Shown: positions 8,734 to 17,995, counted from the first letter of the stretch. The stretch is DNA of 64,000 nucleotides from Pseudomonas sp. CFBP13508 (GCF_005233515.1 NZ_QFZZ01000001.1:153320-217319), one strand, 5' to 3'. The notes: generated from the letters alone by a model not told the origin. Made by a program: numbers and translations.

Positions 8734-10044
8734 CTACGCTGGGTTTTGCCGCGCTCCCGACACCCTGGCTCGGCGGTCCGCCCGCTCGCCGAGTCGCCAT
8801 CCCAGCAGACCCCACAGCAGTGCACACAACGCGCCGACCAGCGCTGCCATGCCAGCACCTTGGCTGAGGGCGTCCAGCGCGCTTTTCGCCCAGGCACTGA
8901 TGGCGTCGCCGGCGCGGTAGACCACGGTGTCGATGAAGTTCTTCGCCTTGTACTTGCTTTCGGCATCGAGCGGGGCAAACAGCATCTCTCGGCCTGGGCG
9001 CACGAAGGCGTACTCACCGATGCGGCGCACGATCATCAGCGCGGCGATCAGGCCAAAGCCGGGGGCGAAGATCAGCCCGATAAACCCCGCACACATGACC
9101 AGCGGCACCATGGCCAACAGCACGCCGACACCGAGCCTTTGGGCGAGGCGTCCGGTGATGAACAGCTGACAGAGCAGGGCGCCCGCCTGCACGACAAAGT
9201 CGATGATGCCGAACACGCGCACCTGCGCCTCGCGGTCCGGGAAGTGTTCGGCGACGACGCGTGCCTGCTCGAAGTAAAGGAAGGTGGAGACTGTCGCCAG
9301 TAGCACCACAAAACCGCAGATGCCGAGCAGATAGGGTGATTTCAAAACGGCCGTCATACCGCTGAACGGATTGCCCGGCAACGGCCTGCGAGGGCTTTCG
9401 CTCGGCGCGGCATCGGGGCGTCCTGCGCCACCCCGTTCACGCCAGCGCATCAGCTGGCGCTTGAACCACATCGCAGCGCCGAGCAGAACAGCGGCCAGCA
9501 GCATCAGGCCGGACTCGCCCAGCGGACCGATCAGCAAGGCGCTCAGCGCAGGGCCACTCAGGCCGCCGACGCTGGCGCCCGCCGCGATGAACGCGAACAG
9601 ACGTTTGGCCTGGGCACTGTCGAAGACATCGGCCATCAGGCTCCAGGCGACCGATACGACAAACAGGTTGTAGACCGATATCCACACATAAAATACGCGC
9701 GCCAGCCACGGGCTTTCCTCGCCCAGGAACAAGACGGCGAACAACAGCAGATTGGTGCAGAAGAATCCGTACACCCAGTCCACGAAATGCAGGCGCGGCA
9801 CGCGTGCGCTGAGCCAGGCGAACAGCGGAACGGCCGCCAGCATGACCAGGAAGGTCGCGGTGAACAGCCACTGCAAGTTCTCGACGCCGGCAGTGATGCC
9901 CATCGATTCGCGGATCGGACGGAGCATGAAATAGCCGGCGAACAGGCAAACGAACAGCAGAAAACCGTTGAGCGCAGGGCGCAGCTCGTGAGCCTCGGCA
10001 TTGATGATGGCGCCGGCGCGGTGGGCGAGAAGAGACGTATCCAT
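8734..10044 (-). CDS. MFS transporter (NTP/NDP-exchange-like branch)
   Basis: 436 residues with about 12 hydrophobic helices. The early motif GYFMLRPIRESMGI and the layout FDSAQAKRLFAFIAAGASVGGLSGP resemble the bacterial MFS branch often annotated as NTP/NDP exchange (TLC-like) carriers; the substrate is not established for free-living members. An ATG at 10044 is preceded by GGAGCG. It lies 58 bases downstream of the SDR gene on the same strand, but a strong hairpin lies in that gap, so co-transcription may be attenuated. Confidence 0.8.
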   Translation of the reverse strand: MDTSLLAHRAGAIINAEAHELRPALNGFLLFVCLFAGYFMLRPIRESMGITAGVENLQWLFTATFLVMLAAVPLFAWLSARVPRLHFVDWVYGFFCTNLLLFAVLFLGEESPWLARVFYVWISVYNLFVVSVAWSLMADVFDSAQAKRLFAFIAAGASVGGLSGPALSALLIGPLGESGLMLLAAVLLGAAMWFKRQLMRWRERGGAGRPDAAPSESPRRPLPGNPFSGMTAVLKSPYLLGICGFVVLLATVSTFLYFEQARVVAEHFPDREAQVRVFGIIDFVVQAGALLCQLFITGRLAQRLGVGVLLAMVPLVMCAGFIGLIFAPGFGLIAALMIVRRIGEYAFVRPGREMLFAPLDAESKYKAKNFIDTVVYRAGDAISAWAKSALDALSQGAGMAALVGALCALLWGLLGWRLGERADRRARVSGARQNPA

Positions 10045-10074
10045 GTTGCGCTCCTGTGGGAGTGGCGGGGCAAT

Positions 10075-10096
10075 GGCACGGGGCCTGCCCCGTGCC
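10075..10096 (-). terminator. GC-rich hairpin after the SDR gene
   Basis: A near-perfect dyad (GGCACGGGGC against GCCCCGTGCC with a two-base centre) begins seven bases past the SDR stop. There is no U-run, so it is a weak intrinsic terminator at best; transcript stabilisation or attenuation before the MFS gene is as likely. Confidence 0.45.
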
Positions 10097-10102
10097 GGGC
10101 GG

Positions 10103-11149
10103 TCAGCGGTAGGTGACGCCGGTCAGTCGCTCGGAGAGTTGCCACAGTGTGGCCGCATTCGAGCGATCGGCAGCGGCCGGCGGCATCTTGGCGAAGCCCA
10201 GCGGCCCGCGCTTCTCGTTATCACCGGTGGGGCCGTAGTAGGCGCCGCCGACCGCCTCCAGCGCCGTCGCCGCATACAGCGTGGGCAGCGCGCCCTGCGC
10301 TGCGGAATGATACAGGTCCCGCTCTACAGCCCATTGTTTGCCGAATTCACTGTCCAGGCCAGGCCCCCGGGCGATCAGTTCGGTCACGGCAACGCCGGGG
10401 TGCGCGGCGATGCTGCGTATCCCCCAACCGGCGGCATCGCTGCGCTGCTGCAGCTCAATGCTCCACTTTAGAACCGCCAGTTTCGACTGGCTGTAGCTGG
10501 CGAAAGGGTCGTAACTGCGCTCAGCCTGCAGGTCATCAAAATTAAGGCTTGCGCGCCCGGCGGCGATGCTCGACAGGCTGACCACCCGACCATCGTCGCT
10601 TTTGCGTAGCAGGGGCATCAGCAGGCCGGTCAAGGCGAAATGCCCCAGGTAATTGGTCGCCAATTGCATCTCGTAGCCATCGGCGGAAACGCCTCGAACA
10701 GGCGGCGACATGATCGCGGCATTGTTGATCAGCACGTCGAGCCTCGGCAGGCGCCCTTGCAGACGGTTGGCGAGGTCGCGCACCGATTGCAGATTGGCAA
10801 GGTCCAGCGTTTCGAATTGCACGCGCGCCTCGGGCACGGCTTGCTTGATCTTCGTGATCGCTTCGCGGCCGCGCTCGGCGTTGCGTGCGGCGATGATCAC
10901 CTCGGCACCGGCTCGCGTCAGGGCCAGCGCGTCTTCATAGCCCATGCCGCTGGTTCCTCCGGTCACCAGCACAATGCGGCCTTTCTGGCTGGGCATATCG
11001 TGGGCTGACCAGTCCGGCTTCGGCTCCGTTTGGGGAGCAGCCTGCGCAGCCAGTGCGCCGGCCATCGCGGAAATGGCGAACAGCATTCGGGTGGCCTTGA
11101 GAAGGCGTTGGGTCGCAGTATTGCTCGGCGTAGCGGGTGAATGAATCAT
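10103..11149 (-). CDS. SDR-family oxidoreductase with N-terminal signal or anchor
   Basis: 348 residues. Residues about 20-38 are hydrophobic and end AAQAAP, like a signal peptide or anchor, which is unusual for a short-chain dehydrogenase. The Rossmann fold starts at about 59 with TGGTSGMG (63-70). NNAAIM follows, and the active site is LSSIAAG with YSQSK. The layout is closest to the retinol-dehydrogenase/WWOX-like SDR branch, using NAD(P)H on carbonyl or alcohol groups. It is divergent from a LysR gene across 145 bases, so LysR control is likely. The unusual feature is a cofactor-dependent reductase carrying an export-like leader; either it is membrane-anchored on the inside or the true start is internal. 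Confidence 0.85.
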   Translation of the reverse strand: MIHSPATPSNTATQRLLKATRMLFAISAMAGALAAQAAPQTEPKPDWSAHDMPSQKGRIVLVTGGTSGMGYEDALALTRAGAEVIIAARNAERGREAITKIKQAVPEARVQFETLDLANLQSVRDLANRLQGRLPRLDVLINNAAIMSPPVRGVSADGYEMQLATNYLGHFALTGLLMPLLRKSDDGRVVSLSSIAAGRASLNFDDLQAERSYDPFASYSQSKLAVLKWSIELQQRSDAAGWGIRSIAAHPGVAVTELIARGPGLDSEFGKQWAVERDLYHSAAQGALPTLYAATALEAVGGAYYGPTGDNEKRGPLGFAKMPPAAADRSNAATLWQLSERLTGVTYR

Positions 11150-11294
11150 CGGGGAGTTCTCATTCGCGTCATAGATTCCCGGTTGGCGGGGCGAGTGAGC
11201 AGTATCGGTGTACGGATACGCGACGATAAGTCGGGCATTGGTGGATGGCCCGTACGGTATGGCGTACAGTCAGCCGCTTGCGGAGGAAGCATCC

Positions 11295-12212
11295 ATGCGT
11301 AAACCAAACCTTACCGATGTGTCGATATTTGCTGCGGTGGTCGAGGCGGGGGGATTTCGTGCTGCCGCGCAAAAGCGCGGGCTGTCCGCCTCGTCGTTGA
11401 GCGACTGCATGCGTCGGCTGGAAAGCGACCTGGGCGTGCGCCTGCTCAATCGAACCACGCGCAGCGTCACGCCAACGGCGGCCGGCGAACGATTGCTCGA
11501 GCGCCTGCGCCCGGCCTTGCAAGAAATCGACGCCGCTTTCAACGATCTCGACGACGACGCTCAGCGCCCGGTCGGCACGCTCAAGCTCAATGTGCCAGTG
11601 CCGGTGGCACGCTTTCTGTTGCCCGACCTGCTGGCGCGTTTTCTGCGCCTTTATCCAGGGGTCAGTGTCGAAGTCGTCATGGACAACACCTTCGTCGACG
11701 TCAACGCTGGCGGGTATGACGCCGGCGTGCGCTATGAAGAGAGCCTGGCCAAAGACATGATCGCCGTGCCCATCGGCCCGCGTCGCCAACGCTTCGTTGC
11801 AGCCGCCGCCCCGGGCTATCTGGCTGAACGCGGTACGCCCACTCACCCCGAAGAACTGCCGGGCCATGACCTGCTTGGCCATCGGTTCGAGAGTGGCAAA
11901 GTCGGCGTATTCGAGTTCCATCGAGACGGCCGTATCGTGCGTATCCCGCCTCAGGGGCAACTGCTGACGTCGTCGCACGATCTGAAAATTCGCTCGGCCA
12001 TCAACGGACTGGGCATCGTCTATACCTTCGAGGACTTTCTACGCGAGCCGCTTTCCGACGGTCGACTGGTGCCGATTCTCGACGACTGGTGGCAGTCCTT
12101 CGACGGCCCGTTTCTTTACTACCACGGCCGCCGCCACATGCCTTCGCCGCTCAGGGCGTTTGTGGGTTTTTTGCGGGGGGAAGGGGAGATTGCGGAGAGT
12201 GCATGTGTTTGA
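11295..12212 (+). CDS. LysR-family transcriptional regulator
   Basis: 305 residues starting MRKPNLTDVS. I chose this ATG because GGAGGAAG lies four bases upstream; the frame is open back to 11208. Residues 5-65 are the winged helix-turn-helix (FRAAAQKRGLSASSLSDCMRRLESDLGVRLLNRTTRSVTPT). Residues about 90-295 form the effector-binding domain of the CrgA/DsdC-like branch. It is divergent from the SDR gene, the classical arrangement for autoregulation plus control of the neighbour. It is the last high-GC gene before the AT-rich island. Confidence 0.9.
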   Translation: MRKPNLTDVSIFAAVVEAGGFRAAAQKRGLSASSLSDCMRRLESDLGVRLLNRTTRSVTPTAAGERLLERLRPALQEIDAAFNDLDDDAQRPVGTLKLNVPVPVARFLLPDLLARFLRLYPGVSVEVVMDNTFVDVNAGGYDAGVRYEESLAKDMIAVPIGPRRQRFVAAAAPGYLAERGTPTHPEELPGHDLLGHRFESGKVGVFEFHRDGRIVRIPPQGQLLTSSHDLKIRSAINGLGIVYTFEDFLREPLSDGRLVPILDDWWQSFDGPFLYYHGRRHMPSPLRAFVGFLRGEGEIAESACV

Positions 12213-12423
12213 AGCGCTGTTTCGTGAGGTCAATGCACGGTCTGCCAGCAGGGCGCCCGTGGCGGCGGGCAGCAATCGGCCATAAGGGGTCAGTCATCGG
12301 CGCGTGTAAACGCGTCCAACTGACGCGCCGGACCAACCCGTTGGTGGCCGACGATATCGCATGGCACATAGCTATCCTCTCGGGTAGGATTAGGATCCAA
12401 ATGTCGATCAAAGGGAAGTTGGT

Positions 12424-12612
12424 ATGAGTTTTTCATTGGCTGAAAATCCTGAGTTAATTTTGGGTGGGGCGCTACTGCTTTGCCTAGTGGTTGTCGTCAG
12501 CTTTAAATTCGTGCGAAATCGGAATGTCAGAGTTAATGCAGACAACGGTTCTGCTGCCATCAATGGAAAGAATTCGGGAAATATAACCATCAATCATAAT
12601 AAAGAGAAGTAG
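12424..12612 (+). CDS. Small single-pass membrane protein sharing a motif with the next gene's product
   Basis: 62 residues. Residues about 11-30 (ILGGALLLCLVVVVSFKF) are one transmembrane helix, followed by Arg-rich RNRN, implying the C-terminus stays in the cytoplasm. Residues 36-56 carry a Gly/Asn-rich beta-like stretch (core AINGKN then ITIN). The same stretch recurs at residues 19-39 of the downstream protein with 12 of 21 positions identical. GGGAAG sits just upstream of the ATG, and the next gene starts two bases after this stop. Base composition is far AT-richer than the flanks. Not recognised as a named family. By analogy with bacterial amyloid-signalling pairs, it may recruit or nucleate the large protein at the membrane; that is inference. 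Confidence 0.75.
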   Translation: MSFSLAENPELILGGALLLCLVVVVSFKFVRNRNVRVNADNGSAAINGKNSGNITINHNKEK

Positions 12613-12614
12613 CA

Positions 12615-15600
12615 GTGAATTTAAGGGATCTCATCAATCGCTACATCGGGAAGCCAGTTGATACTAACGTGACTGCGCAAAATTCGAGTGTGGCCATCAG
12701 TGGGCCGAATAATGCTCCTATAACGATAAATGATGTTGATGCGATTGCTGAGGCCCTTTCTAAATCCGGCGTGGTTCAATACGCCGCTTTAGCCCAAGGG
12801 GTGGCTGGAGGTCTGCAAACTGAATTCGATCGTCAAATTGATCATTATAAAGACCAAATGAACTCCGGCGCGGTAAAGACTGCTCTGGCATCCTTTGAAA
12901 AGCTTTTAGCAGATCAAAAAAATAACCTTACTGATCTTTTGATATTTCGAGTGAAAGCAAATATCGCACTTTGTCAATATCAGCTAGGTAGCACCTCTAA
13001 AGCTCCAAATCTTCTTCTCGAAGCTTGCACTTACGCACCAGAGGATAAACGAGCAGTCGCATTCAAAACTTTAGCATACATCCTTGATGGGGATAATGAT
13101 AAAGCTCTGGAATATGGTAGCGAAAAAATTCTCGACCAACCGGACAATGAGATTTTAGCTGGCTTTATTTTACAAGCTACTCGTATTAAATATCACAATA
13201 ATGATACCTATGTAGATCCATTTGACCAGTTCAGTGAACGAGTAAAACTGAACCAGTCTGTGCGTATTGCGCATATTCATCTTCTCGCCTCGCAAGGGGT
13301 TGATGGGTGGAAAGATTTAGCTAAAAACTTCTTGGAAGAATTCCCGGACGACGCTCAGGTCAAAAACTTGATAGCGACGGACATCCTTCATCACTATGTC
13401 AATAATCGTCAAACTGCTAACGGTTTTACATTCACTGAGGACGAGGTGGGCGAGCTTAAGTTGGCTGCGGACTACATAGCTACTGACTGGCAGACCTTTA
13501 AGGCAAGCGATAGAGTTGCGCATGACAGTGACCTTCAGAACATCCAAAATCTTTTAATTCTCTACAAACTTTCGAACAACATTGAGGCTCTCACGAGAGA
13601 GTGTTCTTATGTACTGGCTGAGTTGACAGATGACCAGCAGATCATCGAGATAATAGCGCGCAGTTTAATCGACCTTCAGGAAGCCGAGTTATTCGAACGG
13701 GCTGTGGAAAAGGTTGCCGATAACGCCAACGAAAAAAAACTTAGACTTTTGAATAAAATAGCTAGGAAAGACTGGGTCGGACTGAGTGCGATTCAGGATT
13801 ATGCTATTGATAGGTTTGACAATCCCTTCGCTGACCATGCCAGAGTAGTAATTTACATATCACGGGCATTTGTCGGTAAGGCTCGTGGTAAAGAACAATT
13901 GAAAGAGCTTCTTGCGAATTCTGAGCTTGATAGCCGTGGTCGGCTGCTGCTATTTGAATTTGCTGCCGCAAGTGAAATTTTTTCTATTGCCAAGATGGCT
14001 CACTCATATGGATACACTCGCGTTACGGAACGCAGCGAAGTTATTGAGTTCTTTCACTACATGAAGCTCGTTCGCCACATGATGTTATGGCAAGAGATCG
14101 TCTCCCGATTGGAATCTCACCCGGCCGCCATTGAGAACTACGAACTGAAGCACATGCTCGCTCTGGGATTTCTCAATGAACATCCAATCAGGGCAGAAGC
14201 CGTCGACTTTTTCGAAAAACACATAATCCCGAACCCCCAAGGCTTCGAGCTTCTGGCCGGATGTTTATACTTTAAGCGTAATGATTTTAAACGGTCAGTT
14301 CCACTAATAGAAAAATACATTGACAATGGCGGGCAGGATTTATTTGCTTTTATCGTATTATGTGATATTGCCAAGTTGAGTAATGATACTTCGGCATTGA
14401 AGCAGCTCTTTAATACCTATGATCTCAATACACTACACGGTACTCCTGAACAGCGTATGCATATAGCGAAACTGCGTGCATCACTAGGTCAGGGGGCTGA
14501 AGCGCTTGCAGAAGCTTATCAACTATGGATAGATAATCCTGACTTGGCTCCCATCGCACTAGGCTTCTTTGGCACCTTTATCATGGTCGAAAAAGACAAA
14601 ATTTTGGATGCCGTAACGGTTGTTGGTAATGGATGCTATTACCGACTCGTACCTTCAGAAGGAGAAGCAATTGAGAGGGAGGTTGAGCCAAACTCTGAAG
14701 ATCTTCTTGAGCTTTCCCCAGAGAAAGTAGATTTCTATACTCAACAAGTATGGGGTAAAGGCGCCGGGTACGAATTCATTCAAGAAAAATTGCAAGGAAA
14801 TATAGTTTGGAAAGTTGAAGAAGTAAAACACCCTTATCTTTACGCTTTCCACGAGATATGCAAGACCTATGAGACACGGTTCCCAACTGCAGGCGGATTG
14901 TGGTCGCTGCGCGTAGAGGATAATAATCTTGACTCATTACTCGCAATATTGCAGCGACAAGTTGATTGGGATGACACTTTATTTGGCGAAATTATTGATA
15001 AAAATATGCCTCTGGAAATTGCTTCAGGCCTCAGCAAAAAAGGAATATTTGATGTTTACGATCTGGTTCGATCCAGGGCGGGAGCGGTTAGCACCTGTGT
15101 AGGTACGGAAGAAGAGCGGCTGAGCGCAATGCGGTTAGTTGAAAGCTACCAAGGCAAGCCCGTTATCCTTGATACCTATACTGCGAGGGTCGCAGCTGAA
15201 CTTGGACTTCTGGACTCATTGAGTTCTTTCTTTAGTAGCGTCATTGTTCCACATAGTACGTTGCAGACATTACAGATGTTATCGGTTGATAAGGAAGGGT
15301 TGTTTGGTGCTGTTTCCGCTGAGAGTGCTCGCGCATTAGAAGCAATAAGTAAGATTCAAGGCCGATGTGAGGTTGTTGAGTATAATTTTCCTAGAGAGTC
15401 GGACGAACTGACGAGTCAGCTGGTCAAAATGAATGCTGCCGGCATAGCGCCATACTTCATTGCAAAAGATAGAGCGGCGCTATTTATTTCAGAGGATTCG
15501 TACTCTAGGGGTTTTGCTTCAAATATTTATCAGCTTTTAGACAGTGTTTGGCTTCAAGCTGTGCTAAACGTTATGCTGCAACGTCAAGCTATAACGTTTG

Positions 15601-16034
15601 AATTGTATTCTAACGCAATGCTTGGCTTGGCAGAACGCAAACACAGGTTTGTGTCGGTCGGAGTTTATCTTCTGGAATATGTTTATAAGAATGATTCCAC
15701 CCCAGATCTCTCGCAAATGTCCACTCTGTGTGAATTCATAGGAGGACCTCAGGCAGAGCTAGAAAGTCATTTTAAGATAATACTTCAATTCATTTTGATG
15801 CGCTGGTTGCTAGACTACAATCCTAACTATGATCTAGCGCTTGAGAGCCTACTTCTAAACAACCATGGTGATGCCTTTCCATCTGTTAAAGCGATGAAAG
15901 CCACCTCAATGTTATTAGACAAACTGATCGCAATCCCAGGTGGTAGGCTAAAGCTGAGAGAGCTTATGGATCTTCCCGTGCTCAGACTGAAACGTTTCAT
16001 TGTAGGCTGGTGGCATGGACATTTTTACAAATAA
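12615..16034 (+). CDS. Large TPR-like / GreA-C-like / PIN-like protein, putative conflict-system effector
   Basis: 1139 residues from GTG, translationally coupled to the small membrane gene. In order: a Gly/Asn-rich beta motif (19-39) shared with that gene; about 70-650 a long run of helical hairpins of TPR/alpha-solenoid type (for example ALASFEKLLADQKNNL, YLDQ-like pairs, LLAGCLYFKRNDFKRSVPLIEKYI); about 660-740 a stretch with the pattern of the GreA/GreB C-terminal domain (VVGNGCYYRLVP, LSPEKVDFYTQQVWGKGAGYEF, WKVEEV); about 848-1000 a PIN-nuclease-like region, with acidic residues in VILDTYT (near 851) and ISEDSYSR (near 958), and a helical tail. I recall Pfam listing a PIN domain associated with TPR-GreAB-C proteins that is assigned to biological-conflict systems. 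The expected activity is a metal-dependent RNase unleashed on sensing; no activity is proven. Low GC suggests horizontal origin. Confidence 0.8.
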   Translation: MNLRDLINRYIGKPVDTNVTAQNSSVAISGPNNAPITINDVDAIAEALSKSGVVQYAALAQGVAGGLQTEFDRQIDHYKDQMNSGAVKTALASFEKLLADQKNNLTDLLIFRVKANIALCQYQLGSTSKAPNLLLEACTYAPEDKRAVAFKTLAYILDGDNDKALEYGSEKILDQPDNEILAGFILQATRIKYHNNDTYVDPFDQFSERVKLNQSVRIAHIHLLASQGVDGWKDLAKNFLEEFPDDAQVKNLIATDILHHYVNNRQTANGFTFTEDEVGELKLAADYIATDWQTFKASDRVAHDSDLQNIQNLLILYKLSNNIEALTRECSYVLAELTDDQQIIEIIARSLIDLQEAELFERAVEKVADNANEKKLRLLNKIARKDWVGLSAIQDYAIDRFDNPFADHARVVIYISRAFVGKARGKEQLKELLANSELDSRGRLLLFEFAAASEIFSIAKMAHSYGYTRVTERSEVIEFFHYMKLVRHMMLWQEIVSRLESHPAAIENYELKHMLALGFLNEHPIRAEAVDFFEKHIIPNPQGFELLAGCLYFKRNDFKRSVPLIEKYIDNGGQDLFAFIVLCDIAKLSNDTSALKQLFNTYDLNTLHGTPEQRMHIAKLRASLGQGAEALAEAYQLWIDNPDLAPIALGFFGTFIMVEKDKILDAVTVVGNGCYYRLVPSEGEAIEREVEPNSEDLLELSPEKVDFYTQQVWGKGAGYEFIQEKLQGNIVWKVEEVKHPYLYAFHEICKTYETRFPTAGGLWSLRVEDNNLDSLLAILQRQVDWDDTLFGEIIDKNMPLEIASGLSKKGIFDVYDLVRSRAGAVSTCVGTEEERLSAMRLVESYQGKPVILDTYTARVAAELGLLDSLSSFFSSVIVPHSTLQTLQMLSVDKEGLFGAVSAESARALEAISKIQGRCEVVEYNFPRESDELTSQLVKMNAAGIAPYFIAKDRAALFISEDSYSRGFASNIYQLLDSVWLQAVLNVMLQRQAITFELYSNAMLGLAERKHRFVSVGVYLLEYVYKNDSTPDLSQMSTLCEFIGGPQAELESHFKIILQFILMRWLLDYNPNYDLALESLLLNNHGDAFPSVKAMKATSMLLDKLIAIPGGRLKLRELMDLPVLRLKRFIVGWWHGHFYK

Positions 16035-16086
16035 TAGCTCTCGATGGCGGTTACGTTGAAAACAATAAATTATGTGATTCAGGTGT

Positions 16087-16153
16087 CTGAGCTAATTGCA
16101 CGGCTTACCCTTTCACGGGCTACGCAATCTGAGCTTTTTCTAAATTAGCTCAG
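16087..16153. repeat. 11-bp inverted repeat behind the AT-rich island
   Basis: CTGAGCTAATT at 16087-16097 is matched by AATTAGCTCAG at 16143-16153. A third copy of the CTGAGCT arm at 16129 can pair with the right arm in a shorter hairpin. This could be a transcription terminator with alternative folds, or the trace of a recombination end. No matching copy was found upstream of the island. Confidence 0.5.
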
Positions 16154-16316
16154 CTCCGTGAGTGCCATCGCCAACCTCGCTATCCATGCGTTTTTGAGAA
16201 AAAGGCCACTCACAAATGGCTGCTTATGGCCGAAAGCCGACATTCGGTGACATCGCTATCTGCATATATCTTGCAGCGTTGCGAGCAGATCCTCCAGTCG
16301 ATCCTGGCGGGCTTAT

Positions 16317-16829
16317 CTATTCCACATCGCCAGCTTCAAGCGGAATTCGCCTGATAACGTCGTCGTAAGGCACCAGATCGAGAAAGGCAATGACTTCAAC
16401 TGCCTGCAGATTTCGTATGCGCATGATCCATACGTAGCTGTTGCGATAAGGCGCGCCATCGGCTGCGGTGGCGGTGCCGTCCCAGTGCACAACGACGTCA
16501 TCGCCCTCAGCCCAGATATCCGTCACCGTCGGGCGAACGGGCGAGGTGAGCCGTTTTGCGAAGGGTTGGACTGCGCGTTTCAGGAAGTCGTCTCGGCCCC
16601 GATAAGTACCTGCCGAAGGGCTCGTCCCCTTGATTGTCCAGATCACATCGGGAGCCAGGACATCTGTGAAGAACGTCCGGCCGCCCTGAGCCCACTGGTT
16701 GAACGCTTGCGCAATGAATTGGCGGTTGCGTTCCGTAGTCGGTTCGCTGGCCACGGCGGGCGCCGGCCCTGCAATGATTGTGGTGAGGACCAGTGCTAGC
16801 GCTGTAGAGAGGCGTTGAACAAACGTCAT
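16317..16829 (-). CDS. Exported SnoaL/NTF2-like protein
   Basis: 170 residues. Residues 1-28 are a Sec signal peptide (hydrophobic core LALVLTTIIAG, cleavage near AVA). The mature part is a cone-shaped alpha+beta fold of the NTF2/SnoaL superfamily: FFTDVLAPDVIWTIKG, TYRGRDDFLKRAVQPFAKRL, DDVVVHWDGTATAADG, YVWIMRIRNLQAVEVIAFLD. Relatives are small isomerases or cyclases, or non-catalytic binding proteins, so the role in the periplasm is open. It is divergent from an AraC regulator (260-base gap), which probably controls it. Confidence 0.82.
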   Translation of the reverse strand: MTFVQRLSTALALVLTTIIAGPAPAVASEPTTERNRQFIAQAFNQWAQGGRTFFTDVLAPDVIWTIKGTSPSAGTYRGRDDFLKRAVQPFAKRLTSPVRPTVTDIWAEGDDVVVHWDGTATAADGAPYRNSYVWIMRIRNLQAVEVIAFLDLVPYDDVIRRIPLEAGDVE

Positions 16830-17089
16830 TTCCTGTGCTCCTTAATCTGTCCGATGAGTCCCGTCGAGTTGGATGGGCCGTTGTTGTTATCTGTAAGCCG
16901 CTAGTTGCGTTCCCCGACGCCGTTGCTCTATATGGGGCTTTGGCAAAGAATCGGCGCGGGTGTGGCCGGCAGTATCTCTGGGCTTCATTTGAAGTGTGAC
17001 TTACGAGCGGAGGAGGGCTGTTGCAGGATCGTCCTGATTTCTTGCTTGATCATCCGATACCAGATGTCTAACCGCCGCATTCCGACGTT

Positions 17090-17995
17090 ATGGAGTTGTG
17101 TTTGAATTCCCTTTCAAAGCTTGTCGATATCGTTGGTCGTCACGTCCGGGATGACGGCATTCACAGCACCGCGATTCCGGGTGTCAGCCTGATTCGTTCG
17201 GCTTCGCCCACGATGCCTATGCCGGTGGTGTACGAGCCAACACTCTGCCTGGTCGCCCAAGGACGTAAACAAGCGATGCTGGGCACTACCGCCTATGTTT
17301 ACGATCCGGCCAAGTACCTGATTGCATCGGTAGATCTTCCGGTAATGGGCTCGGTCATCGAGGCGAGTGAGGCTGTTCCCTATCTGTGCCTGGCGCTGGA
17401 TCTCGATACCGCTGTGTTGAGTGAACTTGCGCTGCGCCATCCGCTACGAGAAGAGAGCGTCAGTGCGCCTCCAGCAGGCATTGCGCTCAACAATACGACT
17501 CCAGAACTGCTGGATGCTGCGGTTCGGCTGGCCGGGCTGCTCGACAGGCCACGGGATATCGAAGCGCTCGCTCCGCTGGTGATTCGCGAAATGCTTTATC
17601 GCCTTCTAACCGAAAACGGCAACAGCATCATCAGGCAGATGGCACAAGCAGACAGCCGCTTGAACCAGATCGCCAAGGCTATTGCCTGGCTGCGCAGCCA
17701 CTACAACGAAGCGTGTCGGATAGATCAACTCGTCGAAATCGCCGGCATGAGTCGTTCTTCGTTTCATACGCATTTCAAGGCGATCACCTCGATGAGCCCG
17801 CTGGAGTTTCGTAACCAGTTGCGGCTACAGGAAGCACGTCGGCTGATGGTCACCGAAGCGGTCGACGCCGCAGAGGCGGGATATGCAGTCGGTTATGAAA
17901 GTCCCTCGCAGTTCAGTCGGGACTACGCCCGCTTGTTCGGTATGCCGCCGGCGAAGGACGCCTGGCGGCTGCGCACGGACATTTGTGGAATTTGA
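17090..17995 (+). CDS. AraC-family transcriptional regulator
   Basis: 301 residues. The N-terminal half is a cupin-type AraC_N domain (PVVYEPTLCLVAQGRKQAMLG, YLIASVDLPVMGSV). The C-terminal 100 residues hold two helix-turn-helix motifs (RIDQLVEIAGMSRSSFHTHFKAITSMSPLEF, then AAEAGYAVGYESPSQFSRDYARLFG). This is the branch of AraC regulators usually divergent from oxidoreductase or SnoaL-like genes. It faces the exported SnoaL-like gene and ends at a clear terminator. Confidence 0.9.
   Translation: MELCLNSLSKLVDIVGRHVRDDGIHSTAIPGVSLIRSASPTMPMPVVYEPTLCLVAQGRKQAMLGTTAYVYDPAKYLIASVDLPVMGSVIEASEAVPYLCLALDLDTAVLSELALRHPLREESVSAPPAGIALNNTTPELLDAAVRLAGLLDRPRDIEALAPLVIREMLYRLLTENGNSIIRQMAQADSRLNQIAKAIAWLRSHYNEACRIDQLVEIAGMSRSSFHTHFKAITSMSPLEFRNQLRLQEARRLMVTEAVDAAEAGYAVGYESPSQFSRDYARLFGMPPAKDAWRLRTDICGI

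Noticed and set aside
16035..16316. Possible tRNA or att site at the right end of the AT-rich island
   Set aside because: No cloverleaf could be formed and no direct repeat of the left flank was found; only the 11-bp inverted repeat is present.
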